A stretch of 64,000 nucleotides of DNA from Athalassotoga saccharophila (GCF_009936215.1 NZ_AP019551.1:866708-930707); one strand, 5' to 3'. Numbered from the stretch's first letter, positions 46,738-56,596 are shown. Program-made: numbers and translations. The notes: generated by a model not told the origin, from the sequence alone.

Positions 46738-46765
46738 CCGTGCGGGGTTTCCCGCACGGCTTTTA
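46738..46765 (+). terminator. Attenuating terminator between binding protein and permeases
   Basis: CCGTGCGGG-GTTT-CCCGCACGG followed by CTTTTA. Inside the operon, it is expected to keep the binding protein in excess over the membrane subunits. Confidence 0.8.
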
Positions 46766-46781
46766 TTGAAAGGAGAGTTCA

Positions 46782-47687
46782 ATGTCTAAAACAAAGAATG
46801 ATCCCCTTCACAAAAGTGATCCGTATTATGCTCTGATCTTTATAATCCCAACATTAGCGGTTATAGCCTTTGTAGCCTTTTGGCCTCTGGCCCAAACTTT
46901 TTACAACAGCCTTTATAAATCCGCTTTGATGTTTCCCCAAAATAAGATCTTTGTTGGTCTTTCCAATTACGGAGCGTTATGGCAGGATCCAAGATTTGTA
47001 AATGATCTTTGGAATACGATAAGATTTACCGCATGGTCTGTTGGAATAGAAACAGTTCTTGGTGTACTTGTCGCTTTGATGCTTAACAAAAAATTCAAAT
47101 TAAGAGGCCTTGTCAGGGCAGCCGTTCTTGTCCCTTGGGCAATTCCAACGGTTGTGTCCTCAGAGATGTGGAGATGGATGTACAACGATAATTACGGAGT
47201 TATAAATTCCATACTCATGTCTTTGCACGTAATAAAACAGCCGATAGTCTTTCTTGCCTTTCCTTCGACTGCTATGCCGGCAATAATAAGCGTTGATGTA
47301 TGGAAAACGACTCCGTTCATGGTTTTACTCATTCTTGCCGGGTTACAGTTGATACCCGAAGAACTTTATGAAGCGGCTCGAATAGACGGGGCAAACGCAT
47401 GGCAAAGATTTTGGTCTGTAACCTTTCCCATGATAAGACCCACGATAGGAATTGCCCTTATCTTCAGAAGTCTTGATGCAATGCGTGTTTTCGATATTGT
47501 CTTCATAATGACGAAGGGAGCAGCAAATACTGAAACACTTTCCGTCTACAACCAGTGGACTCTCTTTACGAGAGGATTTATCCAGCCTTACTTTGGATAC
47601 GGAAGTGCCATGTCAGTTATGATATTTTTGATCATAGGCATTCTTGCAATTTTCTACGTTAAGATGATGAAAATACGTCTCGATTGA
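46782..47687 (+). CDS. Sugar ABC transporter permease (MalF/UgpA type)
   Basis: 301 residues, six membrane segments. The ATPase-contact loop EELYEAARIDGANAWQRFWSVTFPMIRPTIG (EAA motif) is present. First of two permease subunits; overlaps the second by 4 bases counting its frame, with the start of the latter 11 bases on. Confidence 0.95.
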   Translation: MSKTKNDPLHKSDPYYALIFIIPTLAVIAFVAFWPLAQTFYNSLYKSALMFPQNKIFVGLSNYGALWQDPRFVNDLWNTIRFTAWSVGIETVLGVLVALMLNKKFKLRGLVRAAVLVPWAIPTVVSSEMWRWMYNDNYGVINSILMSLHVIKQPIVFLAFPSTAMPAIISVDVWKTTPFMVLLILAGLQLIPEELYEAARIDGANAWQRFWSVTFPMIRPTIGIALIFRSLDAMRVFDIVFIMTKGAANTETLSVYNQWTLFTRGFIQPYFGYGSAMSVMIFLIIGILAIFYVKMMKIRLD

Positions 47688-47698
47688 AGGTGCCGATC

Positions 47699-48529
47699 AT
47701 GAAACACAAGAATTTGAGAAAGATATTTTTTTACATAGGAGTTGTGATTGTACTTGTGTATTTTCTTTTTCCGTTTTACTGGGCCGTCGTTTCTTCAATA
47801 AGACCACCGGCAGAACTTTTTTCTTCACATCCATCTTTGATACCTTTTCATTTTGATTTCGAAAGTTATGTTCAGGTCTTTACCGAAAGACCATTTGCTT
47901 TGAATATATTGAATAGCACGATCGTTGCAGGATCTGCGACTTTGCTCTGCCTTGTAATAGGATCTGTAGCGGCGTACGCGATAGCGCGGCTAAAATTTGC
48001 AGGCAAGGTTGGAGTCATGATCCTCGTACTCATGGTAAGCATGTTTCCACAGGTATCTATTTTAGGTGCACTCTTTCAGATTTTGAGATCGTTTAAACTC
48101 ATAAACACCTATCCGGGTCTTATAATTCCTTACATAGCGCTTACACTTCCTTTGACCATATGGACGTTGCAGAACTTCTTTAGAGACATGCCACACGAAC
48201 TTGAAGAGGCTGCCTATATAGATGGAAGCGGGAAATTTGGCACCTTTTGGAGAATTATCCTTCCGCTTGCCGTGCCTGGTCTTGTTGCAACGGGGCTTTT
48301 GACCTTTATATTCTCATGGAATGAATTTTTATTTGCTCTGACCTTTGAACAGATTCCAAGTATGTACACAGTCCCAGTCGCGATATCGATGTTCACAGGC
48401 TACTACGTCGTCCCATGGGGTCAGATAATGGCCGCATCTGTAATAGTTACGGCCCCTCTCGTTATACTTGTGTTGATCTTCCAAAATAGAATAATAGCGG
48501 GAATGACTGCGGGAGCGGTGAAGGGTTAA
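47699..48529 (+). CDS. Sugar ABC transporter permease (MalG/UgpE type)
   Basis: 276 residues from the ATG at 47699, six bases after AAGGTG; a TTG at 47684 lies upstream of that site. Six membrane segments and the EAA loop HELEEAAYIDGSGKFGTFWRIILPLAVPG. Forms the channel with the preceding permease. No ATPase gene follows; a shared MsmK/UgpC-type ATPase elsewhere is likely. Confidence 0.94.
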   Translation: MKHKNLRKIFFYIGVVIVLVYFLFPFYWAVVSSIRPPAELFSSHPSLIPFHFDFESYVQVFTERPFALNILNSTIVAGSATLLCLVIGSVAAYAIARLKFAGKVGVMILVLMVSMFPQVSILGALFQILRSFKLINTYPGLIIPYIALTLPLTIWTLQNFFRDMPHELEEAAYIDGSGKFGTFWRIILPLAVPGLVATGLLTFIFSWNEFLFALTFEQIPSMYTVPVAISMFTGYYVVPWGQIMAASVIVTAPLVILVLIFQNRIIAGMTAGAVKG

Positions 48530-48557
48530 CGGATTGCCGAAAGGCGATCCGTTTTTA
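48529..48557 (+). terminator. Terminator of the sugar ABC operon
   Basis: ACGGATTGCC-GAAA-GGCGATCCGT followed by TTTTTA. Confidence 0.85.
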
Positions 48558-48567
48558 CAACTTCGCC

Positions 48568-49827
48568 TTAGGCGCTTTTTTCTAACTTTATTCTGTAAAC
48601 GTAATAAAAAGCCACAAGTCTTGCAAGGAAGGTTATAAAGAAGATGATCCTGTAATCGTTGAATGTTAATCCAAGAAATTTAAAATTCACTTCTGCAAGG
48701 AATATTACGAAAATACCAGAGATTATGTTTCCAACGAAAGAGGCAAGATTTACCAGACTTGAATAAATCGAGAGTGCCTCTGTTCTTCCGAATGTTGGAG
48801 CAACGTTTAGCAATGTGTTAAAGGACATCAAACCAAGGCCCGCGTTTGCCACTATCCCTATGATTATCTGGAATGGTAACATGTAAAATAACGAAGGAAG
48901 TGCTAAAGACCATCCTAACATCAAAAAGGCTCGCAAAAAAGCGACCAATTTAAGCATTTTGAAAGATCCATATTTGTCGCCAAGGCGTCCCCATATGGGC
49001 TGGGCAAAGGCCGCGGCAAGACTTGAGACTATTGTGATAAGCCCAAGTATTGCATAACTGTAATGGAAATCGTCTATCATCATGACGGTCGGGTATGGAC
49101 CGGAAATAGTTCCCGTAAATGTCAAGAGAATGTAGGCAATGAGAAATTTCCTGTAATCTCCTTTCATTTTCAAAACTTCGATCAAGACGTGAGGATTTAG
49201 CATATTACCAGATGGAGATGGGTCTTCATCCTGAATTTTCAGCGCGTAAACATCAAGCGCTCCAAAGATCGAACCTATCGCAAACATGGTGAAGAATGCC
49301 CAAAAGCCTCCTCCAAGTGCATCGAGTATGTAACCGGCTATCAGAGTGGCGGGTACAGAAATGAGTCCAGTTATTAGGTTTCTCAACCCAAAGTATCTTC
49401 CACGCACTCTTTGATCTACGAGTTCGGTCATCCATGACTGCCAAGCAGGACCTGCCGAAGATGTTACTATTTGAAAGAAAAAGAATATGAATAGAGCGAT
49501 CCACACCTTTACGCCGCTATTTATAAGTGCTGCGAGAGCGAGTGTGAGAAATATTGGTCTTGCAAGCAAGGCCATGATTAATATGAATCTCTTTTTACTT
49601 TTGAAGGTTCTTGCCATTATCAAAGAGAATGGCTGCAGCACACTTGCAAGCGGAATAAGCGCTCCGTATATTGACATTACAAATGGTGTTGCACCTAACC
49701 AGAGAAAGAACCCTACAAGGTACGAATTTCCACCAAATCCTCCGGTAAATGATCCCCAGACTGTGGCCAAACTTCCTTCAATTATGGAAATCTTCCTTGC
49801 ATGTGCCTTTTGATCTTCAGTCAACAT
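48568..49827 (-). CDS. Major facilitator superfamily transporter
   Basis: 419 residues with 12 hydrophobic segments. The MFS loop motif appears after segment 8 as FAQPIWGRLGDKYGSFKMLKL and, degraded, in RVRGRYFGLRNLITG. Substrate unknown; similar permeases in thermophiles sit near sugar operons, and this one is convergent with the sugar ABC transporter. The ATG lies 13 bases after AAGGAGG, longer than usual. A TATAAT box is on the minus strand at 49855-49860. Confidence 0.88.
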   Translation of the reverse strand: MLTEDQKAHARKISIIEGSLATVWGSFTGGFGGNSYLVGFFLWLGATPFVMSIYGALIPLASVLQPFSLIMARTFKSKKRFILIMALLARPIFLTLALAALINSGVKVWIALFIFFFFQIVTSSAGPAWQSWMTELVDQRVRGRYFGLRNLITGLISVPATLIAGYILDALGGGFWAFFTMFAIGSIFGALDVYALKIQDEDPSPSGNMLNPHVLIEVLKMKGDYRKFLIAYILLTFTGTISGPYPTVMMIDDFHYSYAILGLITIVSSLAAAFAQPIWGRLGDKYGSFKMLKLVAFLRAFLMLGWSLALPSLFYMLPFQIIIGIVANAGLGLMSFNTLLNVAPTFGRTEALSIYSSLVNLASFVGNIISGIFVIFLAEVNFKFLGLTFNDYRIIFFITFLARLVAFYYVYRIKLEKSA

Positions 49828-49935
49828 TCAAAAAAGAGGGCCTCCTTGCTTTTTATTATAAACCTAAATCCCGCCTACAAGACATAGGTTAAGAAAATAA
49901 GTGGATATTTTGTCTGTGGTAAAAAGAGAGGTTTG

Positions 49936-49945
49936 GAACATGTTC
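49936..49945. repeat. Short palindrome in the MFS/Dpp intergenic region
   Basis: GAACATGTTC, a perfect 10-bp palindrome about 75 bases upstream of the MFS promoter -10 and 65 bases upstream of the divergent promoter. Could be an operator; otherwise the region 49861-50010 shows nothing recognisable. Confidence 0.25.
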
Positions 49946-50010
49946 GGATGATTTAAATACATCAAATTTCTATTTCCGAATGTTAACTTTGTAATATTAA
50001 GTATAAATGC

Positions 50011-50039
50011 TTGACATGAATGTCGATTTGATTTATAAT
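50011..50039 (+). promoter_or_regulatory. Consensus promoter of the Dpp-type ABC operon with palindrome
   Basis: TTGACA (50011-50016), 17-base spacer, TATAAT (50034-50039), an exact match to the housekeeping consensus. GACAT-GA-ATGTC (50013-50024), a perfect inverted repeat, overlaps the -35, a natural place for a repressor. Confidence 0.85.
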
Positions 50040-50083
50040 TTATAACGCTTTTACACACATCAAGATTGGAAGGGGGTTTTTGG

Positions 50084-51934
50084 GTGAAGAAATTTTTGTT
50101 GGTAACTTTGATGGGGATAGTCGTGGCGGGTCTTGTCTTTGCTGGCGGAACGGCTAATTATGCCATGCTTTCGGACGTAACAAGTCTCAACATCTGGTCC
50201 ATGTTAGGGCCCAATGCAACAGCGTGGAATTTCTATGCAACGATGGGAAAGTACGGAAGTTTGTATGGAATGTCGGATCTAACCTATCAGGTAGTACCTT
50301 CCTTGGCCGATGGCTTCTGGACACCGCTTGAGAAGGTAACAGAAGATGGAACGACAATGTATGTTACAACCGTAAAATTGCTAAAGGGTGTTACATGGTC
50401 AGATGGAACGCCTTTCACCGCTGATGATGTCGTTTTCTCTTACGAGGTACCGTTTAAGTTGCAGATGCCCGGAAACTGGATGTCAAATCTTCCTCCCGAT
50501 CTTTTCATCAAGGTCGTCAAGGTGGATGACTACACGGTTAAATTCTACATAACGCATCCGAGCGGTAATTTCATTTATTCCATTTTGATGAGCGCAATAG
50601 TCCAGAAGAAGTTCTGGGAGCCTGTCTATGAAGAAGCGCTCAAGCAAAAGGATCCTGCCCAGTACATGATGTCTTACGACAAGGATCTCTTAAGTGAGCC
50701 ATCGATAGGTGCGTTCACAGTCTCCCAATGGCAAAAAGGCGCGTATTTGCTTGACAAAGCCGTTCCAAATTATACCTTTAAGGGCCAGCAGGAGATAGAA
50801 TACGCCAATGGTGCCGTCAGATACGTTATCCCATCTCTCAATCAGGATAACACGTATTATGGAACTGCCCAAGGTACCGTTAACAACACATTTGTGACGG
50901 GACCGTATGTTGATTCCATAATCTACAGAATATATCAAAACCAGACGGCAGCAGTCTCCGCTTTGATGAAAGGAGAGGTCGATTACATACTCAATCCGAA
51001 CGGACTTCAAAAAGGATTCGTCCAGCAACTCCAGACCAATCCGAATATAAAGATCGTTGAAAACCCATCTTTAGGTTTCCAGTACATAGCCTTCAACTTG
51101 AGAAGGTATCCGATGAACAACAAAGCATTTAGGGTTGCCATTGCATACTTAATAGACAGAGATCTTCTCGCAAACAAAATCCTCGGTGGAAATACCAACC
51201 CACTCTCATCTCTTGTGCCTCCAGGTAACAAATTCTGGTACAATCCGAACCTGAAGGCATACGGTGATGGAATGACAACGATTCAAAGATATCAGGCTGC
51301 GATAAAAACACTCAAAGATGCCGGATTCTCATGGCTTATCGAGCCGAAGATAGAGAATGGTCAACTCGTCCAGCGTGGTCAGGGCCTTATGGGTCCGGAT
51401 GGCAAACTCATAAAGCAGATCACGATGATGGCCCCGTCTGCCGGATACGATCCTATAAGATCTACGGCGGCTTTGTGGGTAGAGAAATGGGCCAACGATA
51501 TAGGCATACCGCTTTATGCCGATCTTACGAGTTTCAACAACATAGTCGATGCGGTCTTCAATCAGAATTTCAACTTCGATATGTACATTCTTGGTTGGGG
51601 TATAACGATATATCCGAGTTATATCTACGAATTCTTCTCATCAGATCAAAATGTACCGGGTGGATTCAATTCACCGGGATACACCAATCCTGACTTTGAA
51701 AAGGTTGCAAAAGCCTTCTTGGATTCAACAGACATGAATGTTGCGCGCGAATACGCCTTTAAGGCCGAAGAATATCTCAATGAAGATGTTCCATACATCG
51801 TTCTCTTTGCGCCAAATGTCATAGAAGGCTATAGGGCTGACAGGATTTCTTTTGCCTACACTAAATGTCTCGATGGAATTCAATCCGGTTACTCTGGCTA
51901 CGGTGAAACCATCTACGTTAAGGTCATTCAATAA
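50084..51934 (+). CDS. ABC transporter solute-binding protein, family 5
   Basis: 616 residues from a GTG at 50084 after GGAAGGGGG. Signal peptide VKKFLLVTLMGIVVAGLVFA. Family 5 features: LADGFWTPLEKV, LLKGVTWSDGTPFTADDVVFSYE, MKGEVDYILNP and FRVAIAYLIDRDLLANKILGG. The family binds peptides, but in Thermotogota and other thermophiles many members bind plant oligosaccharides. First gene of a complete transporter operon. Confidence 0.93.
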   Translation: MKKFLLVTLMGIVVAGLVFAGGTANYAMLSDVTSLNIWSMLGPNATAWNFYATMGKYGSLYGMSDLTYQVVPSLADGFWTPLEKVTEDGTTMYVTTVKLLKGVTWSDGTPFTADDVVFSYEVPFKLQMPGNWMSNLPPDLFIKVVKVDDYTVKFYITHPSGNFIYSILMSAIVQKKFWEPVYEEALKQKDPAQYMMSYDKDLLSEPSIGAFTVSQWQKGAYLLDKAVPNYTFKGQQEIEYANGAVRYVIPSLNQDNTYYGTAQGTVNNTFVTGPYVDSIIYRIYQNQTAAVSALMKGEVDYILNPNGLQKGFVQQLQTNPNIKIVENPSLGFQYIAFNLRRYPMNNKAFRVAIAYLIDRDLLANKILGGNTNPLSSLVPPGNKFWYNPNLKAYGDGMTTIQRYQAAIKTLKDAGFSWLIEPKIENGQLVQRGQGLMGPDGKLIKQITMMAPSAGYDPIRSTAALWVEKWANDIGIPLYADLTSFNNIVDAVFNQNFNFDMYILGWGITIYPSYIYEFFSSDQNVPGGFNSPGYTNPDFEKVAKAFLDSTDMNVAREYAFKAEEYLNEDVPYIVLFAPNVIEGYRADRISFAYTKCLDGIQSGYSGYGETIYVKVIQ

Positions 51935-51944
51935 CGACTGATAT

Positions 51945-51977
51945 AAGGCCGGGTCTTAGGCCCGGCCTTCATTTTTT
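51945..51977 (+). terminator. Attenuating terminator after the binding protein
   Basis: AAGGCCGGG-TCTTAGG-CCCGGCCTT followed by CATTTTTT, directly before the permease ribosome site. Confidence 0.85.
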
Positions 51978-51990
51978 GTGGGAAGGTGAG

Positions 51991-53148
51991 ATGATGCTGA
52001 AGTACATAGGAAACAGGATCTTGCAGATAGCCATTTTGCTCGTGATTTACGTGGCTATTGTTTTTTTCTTGCTTCACGCTATGCCCGGCGGAATAAAGAC
52101 CTTGCTTATTTCGAATCCAAAACTCACGCCTCAGGCCCAGGAAGCCATAATAAGGGCTTTCGGTCTTGATCAACCTCTCTGGCTTCAGTTTGTTGATTAC
52201 ATGAAAAACGTATTCACTTTAAACCTGGGGATCTCTTTTTCTTATTATCCGACCCCGGTGTGGAATATTATCGCAGAGAGATTGCCAAGGACCGTTTTGC
52301 TCTTTACGGTGGCTACACTGATAGCCTTTTTTGTGGGTTTTGCCTCGGGAAAATCTCTTGCGTGGAACCGCGGAAAGACGACAGAATACGTTTCAACCAT
52401 TGTTGGAATAATAACTTACACGATCTTTACCCCTCTTTTGATATTCGTCATGATATGGTTCTTTGGTTCTTTTTTGGGTATCTTCCCTCTCAACCAGTTC
52501 CTTAATCCGGATCTGTGGATTCATACCCACCTGAACGCGCAGGTCATCTTTTTGTACATACTTTTGACTATGCTGATAATAGGGATAGTGATGCTTGTTT
52601 CGTATCTTATGGCTTTGAGATTTTCCCACAGGATTAGGACACGCAGGCTGATCTTTTATCTCTCGACGATCATAGCCGTTGTATTTTCTCTCTTTTTCTG
52701 GTGGATAAGCCCCGTAGGAATATATGCGGCCGATATTCTCTGGCACATGGTTCTTCCGGTCATGACGGTAACTATAATCTCTTACGCCGGAAATATGCTT
52801 GTCATGAGAGATTCGATGCTTGAGACTATAAAGGAAGATTTCATAACAACGGCGCGTGCTAAAGGCTTGCCAGACAAAGTTGTGCGTGACAAACACGCGG
52901 CAAGGACCGCAATGCTTCCGGTTGTTACAAATTTCGTTCTATCACTTGGCTTTGTGGTCAGCGGTGGCGTCATAACGGAAAGTCTCTTTTCCTGGCCGGG
53001 AATGGGCATGACCTTGCTCGATTCGACACTTGCCAAGGACTATCCGCTTGCGGCCGGAGCGCTTATCTTTACCGGTATATTCGTGCTCTTTGCGCATTTG
53101 GCCATAGACATAATATATGCTTTCCTTGATCCGAGAATAAGGTATTGA
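51991..53148 (+). CDS. ABC permease, DppB/OppB type
   Basis: 385 residues; two ATG codons stand together at 51991 and 51994 after GGAAGGTGAG, either could be used. Six membrane segments. FGLDQPLWLQFVDYMKNVFTLNLGISF in the first loop and the EAA-like loop DFITTARAKGLPDKVVRDKHAARTAMLPVVTNF are typical. An inserted segment of about 60 residues with an extra hydrophobic stretch (around 200-245) makes it longer than DppB (about 335). Confidence 0.92.
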   Translation: MMLKYIGNRILQIAILLVIYVAIVFFLLHAMPGGIKTLLISNPKLTPQAQEAIIRAFGLDQPLWLQFVDYMKNVFTLNLGISFSYYPTPVWNIIAERLPRTVLLFTVATLIAFFVGFASGKSLAWNRGKTTEYVSTIVGIITYTIFTPLLIFVMIWFFGSFLGIFPLNQFLNPDLWIHTHLNAQVIFLYILLTMLIIGIVMLVSYLMALRFSHRIRTRRLIFYLSTIIAVVFSLFFWWISPVGIYAADILWHMVLPVMTVTIISYAGNMLVMRDSMLETIKEDFITTARAKGLPDKVVRDKHAARTAMLPVVTNFVLSLGFVVSGGVITESLFSWPGMGMTLLDSTLAKDYPLAAGALIFTGIFVLFAHLAIDIIYAFLDPRIRY

Positions 53149-53158
53149 GGTGATAAAT

Positions 53159-54148
53159 ATGACAGACAGTACAAATACAACTGTTGAAACAACTGAAGCG
53201 AAGTTGGAATCTCCAATTTCAATAAGAATGAAGTTGATGTGGAGATCTTTCAAAGAAAACTGGAAGATCTTCTCTCAATCCAAAATAGGAATGATAGGCC
53301 TTTACATAGTGATAATCTTTGCCGTGGCAGGCTTTATAGTATATCCTATACTTGCGGATACAGTCTGGAAAACAACAAGTCTTAACGCCATGGTTTCTTA
53401 CAATCCGGTAACCGGTTACGATTTCTTGCAGAATAACCCTGCCCCTCCATCGTGGGCACATCTTCTCGGTACCGATCCGCTCGGAAGAGACATACTTGCG
53501 CAATTGCTTTACTCGACGCCGAGGGAGTTCATGCTTGGAATCGTTGCCGCTCTTATAACCGTTATAATAGGAACTCTGATAGGCACTATCGCGGCATATT
53601 TTGGCGGCGCTCTCGATACATTTTTTATGAGGGTTGCAGACATAGTGCTTTTGTTTCCATTTATACCATTTTTGATAGTCATAAGCGGGATGATGCAGGT
53701 GGATTTGCTCACGCTTGCCCTTATAATAGGATTGCTTTCGGGCTTTGGAGGCATAACGATAGTGCTAAGATCTCAAGCGTTAATTGTAAAATCAAGGCCC
53801 TTCATAGAGTCTGCAAAGGTGTCGGGTGCAAGCGATTCTTACATAATAGTCAACCACATAATTCCAAATGTCATGCCGCTATCCTTTCTTTACATGATGT
53901 TTAACGTCACAGGTGCGATCTTTTCTGAGGCCGTACTTTCATTCTTTGGGCTTTTGAACATAAAGATGTCTTGGGGCCTTATGATATACACGGCCGATAC
54001 GGCCGGCTACATAATAGGAAGCAATATCTGGAATTACTGGTGGTTATGGCTGCCTGCCGGTGCTTCCATAACCTTGCTGTGCGGCGCTTTCTATTTCATA
54101 GGACGCGGACTTGACGAAGTTGTCAATCCAAGGTTAAGGAAGAGGTGA
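53159..54148 (+). CDS. ABC permease, DppC/OppC type
   Basis: 329 residues from the ATG at 53159 after TGAGGTGAT; a GTG at 53150 is inside the ribosome site. OppC_N segment (SQSKIGMIGLYIVIIFAVAGF), HLLGTDPLGRDILAQLLYSTPREFMLG and the EAA loop PFIESAKVSGASDSYIIVNHIIPNVMP. Partner of the upstream permease. Confidence 0.94.
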   Translation: MTDSTNTTVETTEAKLESPISIRMKLMWRSFKENWKIFSQSKIGMIGLYIVIIFAVAGFIVYPILADTVWKTTSLNAMVSYNPVTGYDFLQNNPAPPSWAHLLGTDPLGRDILAQLLYSTPREFMLGIVAALITVIIGTLIGTIAAYFGGALDTFFMRVADIVLLFPFIPFLIVISGMMQVDLLTLALIIGLLSGFGGITIVLRSQALIVKSRPFIESAKVSGASDSYIIVNHIIPNVMPLSFLYMMFNVTGAIFSEAVLSFFGLLNIKMSWGLMIYTADTAGYIIGSNIWNYWWLWLPAGASITLLCGAFYFIGRGLDEVVNPRLRKR

Positions 54149-54152
54149 GACG

Positions 54153-55145
54153 ATGAAGGCCGTACTTGAGGTTAAAAATTTGAAAATGTATTACGATACG
54201 CAGGCCGGTCAGGTTAAAGCCGCCGATAATATATCCTTTTCTCTGTACGAGGGTGAGTCGATGGGTCTTGTGGGTGAGTCTGGATGCGGCAAAACTTCAG
54301 TTTCGATGTCTATAATGCGCCTGCTTCCCGAAAATGCAAGGATAATTTCTGGCAATATCTTTTTTGGAGGAAAGGACATAGTAAAGATTTCAAATGAAGA
54401 TATGAACAAAGTAAGATGGGCGGGAATTTCGATGATCTTTCAGGCCGCGATGAACTCGCTCAACCCGGTCTACAGGGTTGGAGATCAGATAATAGAGGCA
54501 ATCACGACTCACGAGCCTAACGTTACATTCGAGGAGGCCCGCCAAAGGGTTGCGAGCCTTTACAAACTCGTAGGTCTCGATCCCGAAAGAATGGACAATT
54601 ATCCTCACGAATATTCAGGCGGAATGAAACAGAGAGCCGTCATAGCGATGAGTCTCGCGTGCAATCCCAAACTCATAATCGCGGATGAACCAACGACGGC
54701 ACTTGATGTCATAGTGCAGGATACGATTTTGAGAGAACTTGAAAAGATTCAGAAAAAATTGAATATGTCCATGATATACATTTCTCACGATATCGCCGTG
54801 ATCGCCGAGGTCGCTTCTAAAATAGCGATAATGTACGCAGGAAAAATAGTAGAAATGTCAGATTCCATAACGATCTTCAAAAGACCGGCCCATCCCTACA
54901 CTGTGGGATTGATGTCCTCTTTCCCTTCAATAAGGGGACCAAAGAAAGAACTCGTTACGATTCCCGGAGAGCCACCCAACTTACTTAATGCTCCAGATCA
55001 TTGCAGATTTGCGCCAAGATGTCCTTTTGCGACCGACGAATGCTGGAAAAAAGAACCATCGTACGAAGAGATAGAGAATAATCACTTCGTTGCGTGCTTC
55101 CATCCACAGAATCTAAAAAAGCAGGTGAGGAATAATGTCGGGTGA
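54153..55145 (+). CDS. ABC ATPase, DppD/OppD type
   Basis: 330 residues. Walker A GESGCGKTS, signature YSGGMKQRAVIAMSL, Walker B LIIADEPTTALDV, and the C-terminal oligopeptide domain with a four-Cys cluster motif (HCRFAPRCPFATDECWKKEP) that binds an iron-sulfur cluster in some homologues. Overlaps the next ATPase by 11 bases. Confidence 0.95.
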   Translation: MKAVLEVKNLKMYYDTQAGQVKAADNISFSLYEGESMGLVGESGCGKTSVSMSIMRLLPENARIISGNIFFGGKDIVKISNEDMNKVRWAGISMIFQAAMNSLNPVYRVGDQIIEAITTHEPNVTFEEARQRVASLYKLVGLDPERMDNYPHEYSGGMKQRAVIAMSLACNPKLIIADEPTTALDVIVQDTILRELEKIQKKLNMSMIYISHDIAVIAEVASKIAIMYAGKIVEMSDSITIFKRPAHPYTVGLMSSFPSIRGPKKELVTIPGEPPNLLNAPDHCRFAPRCPFATDECWKKEPSYEEIENNHFVACFHPQNLKKQVRNNVG

Positions 55146-56136
55146 GATCGTTTTGAAAGTTGAAAATCTCAGCAAATTTTTTCCGATGAAAAAGAGCGTC
55201 TTTTCACGTGCAAAACATTTTCTTCACGCCGTTGATAACCTCAATTTTCAAATAGAAAAAGGTAAGGTACTTTCCTTAGTTGGAGAATCCGGCTGTGGAA
55301 AGACGACAACAGGTAAAACAATCTTAAAACTTTACGAGCCCACCGGAGGAAAGATAACCTTCCTTGGAAAAGATGTCACTCATCTTCACGAGGCAGAGGA
55401 TAAAAGATGGTTTCACAGTAAAACGCAAATGATCTTTCAAGATCCCTTTGAATCGCTAAACCCTCGAAAGACCATATTCGACATAGTTGCCGAACCAATG
55501 AATATCCAGAATTTTGGGACTCTCAAAAAGCGTGAACTGATGGTCATGGATATACTCAAAAGGGTGGGAATTTCTCCTCCTGACGCGTTTTTGTGGAGGT
55601 ATCCGCACGAATTGAGCGGTGGTCAGAGACAGAGGGTTGCGATAGCGAGAGCACTCGTGATGAAGCCAGAATTCGTCGTCGCCGATGAACCAACATCCAT
55701 GCTTGACGTGTCGATAAGAACTCAGGTCATGAAGTTGATGATGGAACTCATCAAGGAGATGAACATGAGTTTTCTTTACATAACCCATGATCTCGCCGTT
55801 GCAAGGTATATGGCCGATGAGATAAGCGTTATGTATCTCGGAAGGATGGTCGAATACGCAGATTCCGAAGAGTTGATAAACAATCCCCTTCATCCTTACA
55901 CAAAGGCCTTGATATCTGCCGTGCCAGTGCCAGATCCAGAATTCAAAAGAAAATCCGTCGAGATAAAGGGCGGAATAGGAAAACCGATAGATCCTCTTCC
56001 GAGGTGCAGATTTTACGATAGATGTCCCTTTGCGATGGAAATATGCAATCAGAAAGAGCCAGAACTCGTTGATGTGGGTCAAAATCACAAAGTTGCATGC
56101 TTTCTTTACAAGAAAGACGGTGATACAGTTGCTTGA
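55135..56136 (+). CDS. ABC ATPase, DppF/OppF type
   Basis: 333 residues. Walker A GESGCGKTTTGK, signature LSGGQRQRVAIARAL, Walker B FVVADEPTSMLDV and the C-terminal RCRFYDRCPFAMEICNQKEP cluster. Completes the transporter (SBP, two permeases, two ATPases). A short frame opens at its 3' end for the next small gene. Confidence 0.95.
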   Translation: MSGEIVLKVENLSKFFPMKKSVFSRAKHFLHAVDNLNFQIEKGKVLSLVGESGCGKTTTGKTILKLYEPTGGKITFLGKDVTHLHEAEDKRWFHSKTQMIFQDPFESLNPRKTIFDIVAEPMNIQNFGTLKKRELMVMDILKRVGISPPDAFLWRYPHELSGGQRQRVAIARALVMKPEFVVADEPTSMLDVSIRTQVMKLMMELIKEMNMSFLYITHDLAVARYMADEISVMYLGRMVEYADSEELINNPLHPYTKALISAVPVPDPEFKRKSVEIKGGIGKPIDPLPRCRFYDRCPFAMEICNQKEPELVDVGQNHKVACFLYKKDGDTVA

Positions 56137-56596
56137 CTGGAAAAGATTTTTGCCATTCGGTCTTTTGTTAGTTTTGCTCTTTGTAAACCTCGCGATCTCA
56201 ATCGCGAGGTTTAACTCTTACACGACATTTATGGGAGATTTCAAAGCCGAACTTTACTCGACATCGATTACAAAATCGGCCTCGGAAACAAGAATAACAT
56301 TTGAGATAGTTGGAAATTCTGGATTTACCGCAAAAAACGCTTATTTTTCTGAGGCTTCCTGCGTTTTAAGCGCAAATGGAAAGTCTCTCGGCGTCTTTCA
56401 ATTTCCTTCAGATGGAATACTTGGAGTTTTTGACGGCAAGAGACTCGTTGCAACGGCAACTTTCAACTTTCCAAATGATGAGTTATCTTCAAAATTAAAT
56501 TACACCATGTACCTTGTAACGCATTTTTTGACTGGGAATCATGACACGAGAGGTACAATGGTTTTTGAGGGAGTCGTCAAGGAGATGAAAAAATGA
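56129..56596 (+). CDS. Membrane-anchored protein, function unknown
   Basis: About 155 residues if it starts at the TTG at 56129 (after GACGGTGA); a GTG at 56120 is an alternative. The first 30 residues form one membrane segment (FGLLLVLLFVNLAISIARF). The rest is a beta-type domain (LYSTSITKSASETRITFEIVGNSGFTAKNAYFSEA) that recalls the Ig-like domains of exported proteins. It overlaps the ATPase gene and the following gene by a few bases each, so it belongs to the transporter operon. No family recognised. Confidence 0.65.
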   Translation: MLDWKRFLPFGLLLVLLFVNLAISIARFNSYTTFMGDFKAELYSTSITKSASETRITFEIVGNSGFTAKNAYFSEASCVLSANGKSLGVFQFPSDGILGVFDGKRLVATATFNFPNDELSSKLNYTMYLVTHFLTGNHDTRGTMVFEGVVKEMKK

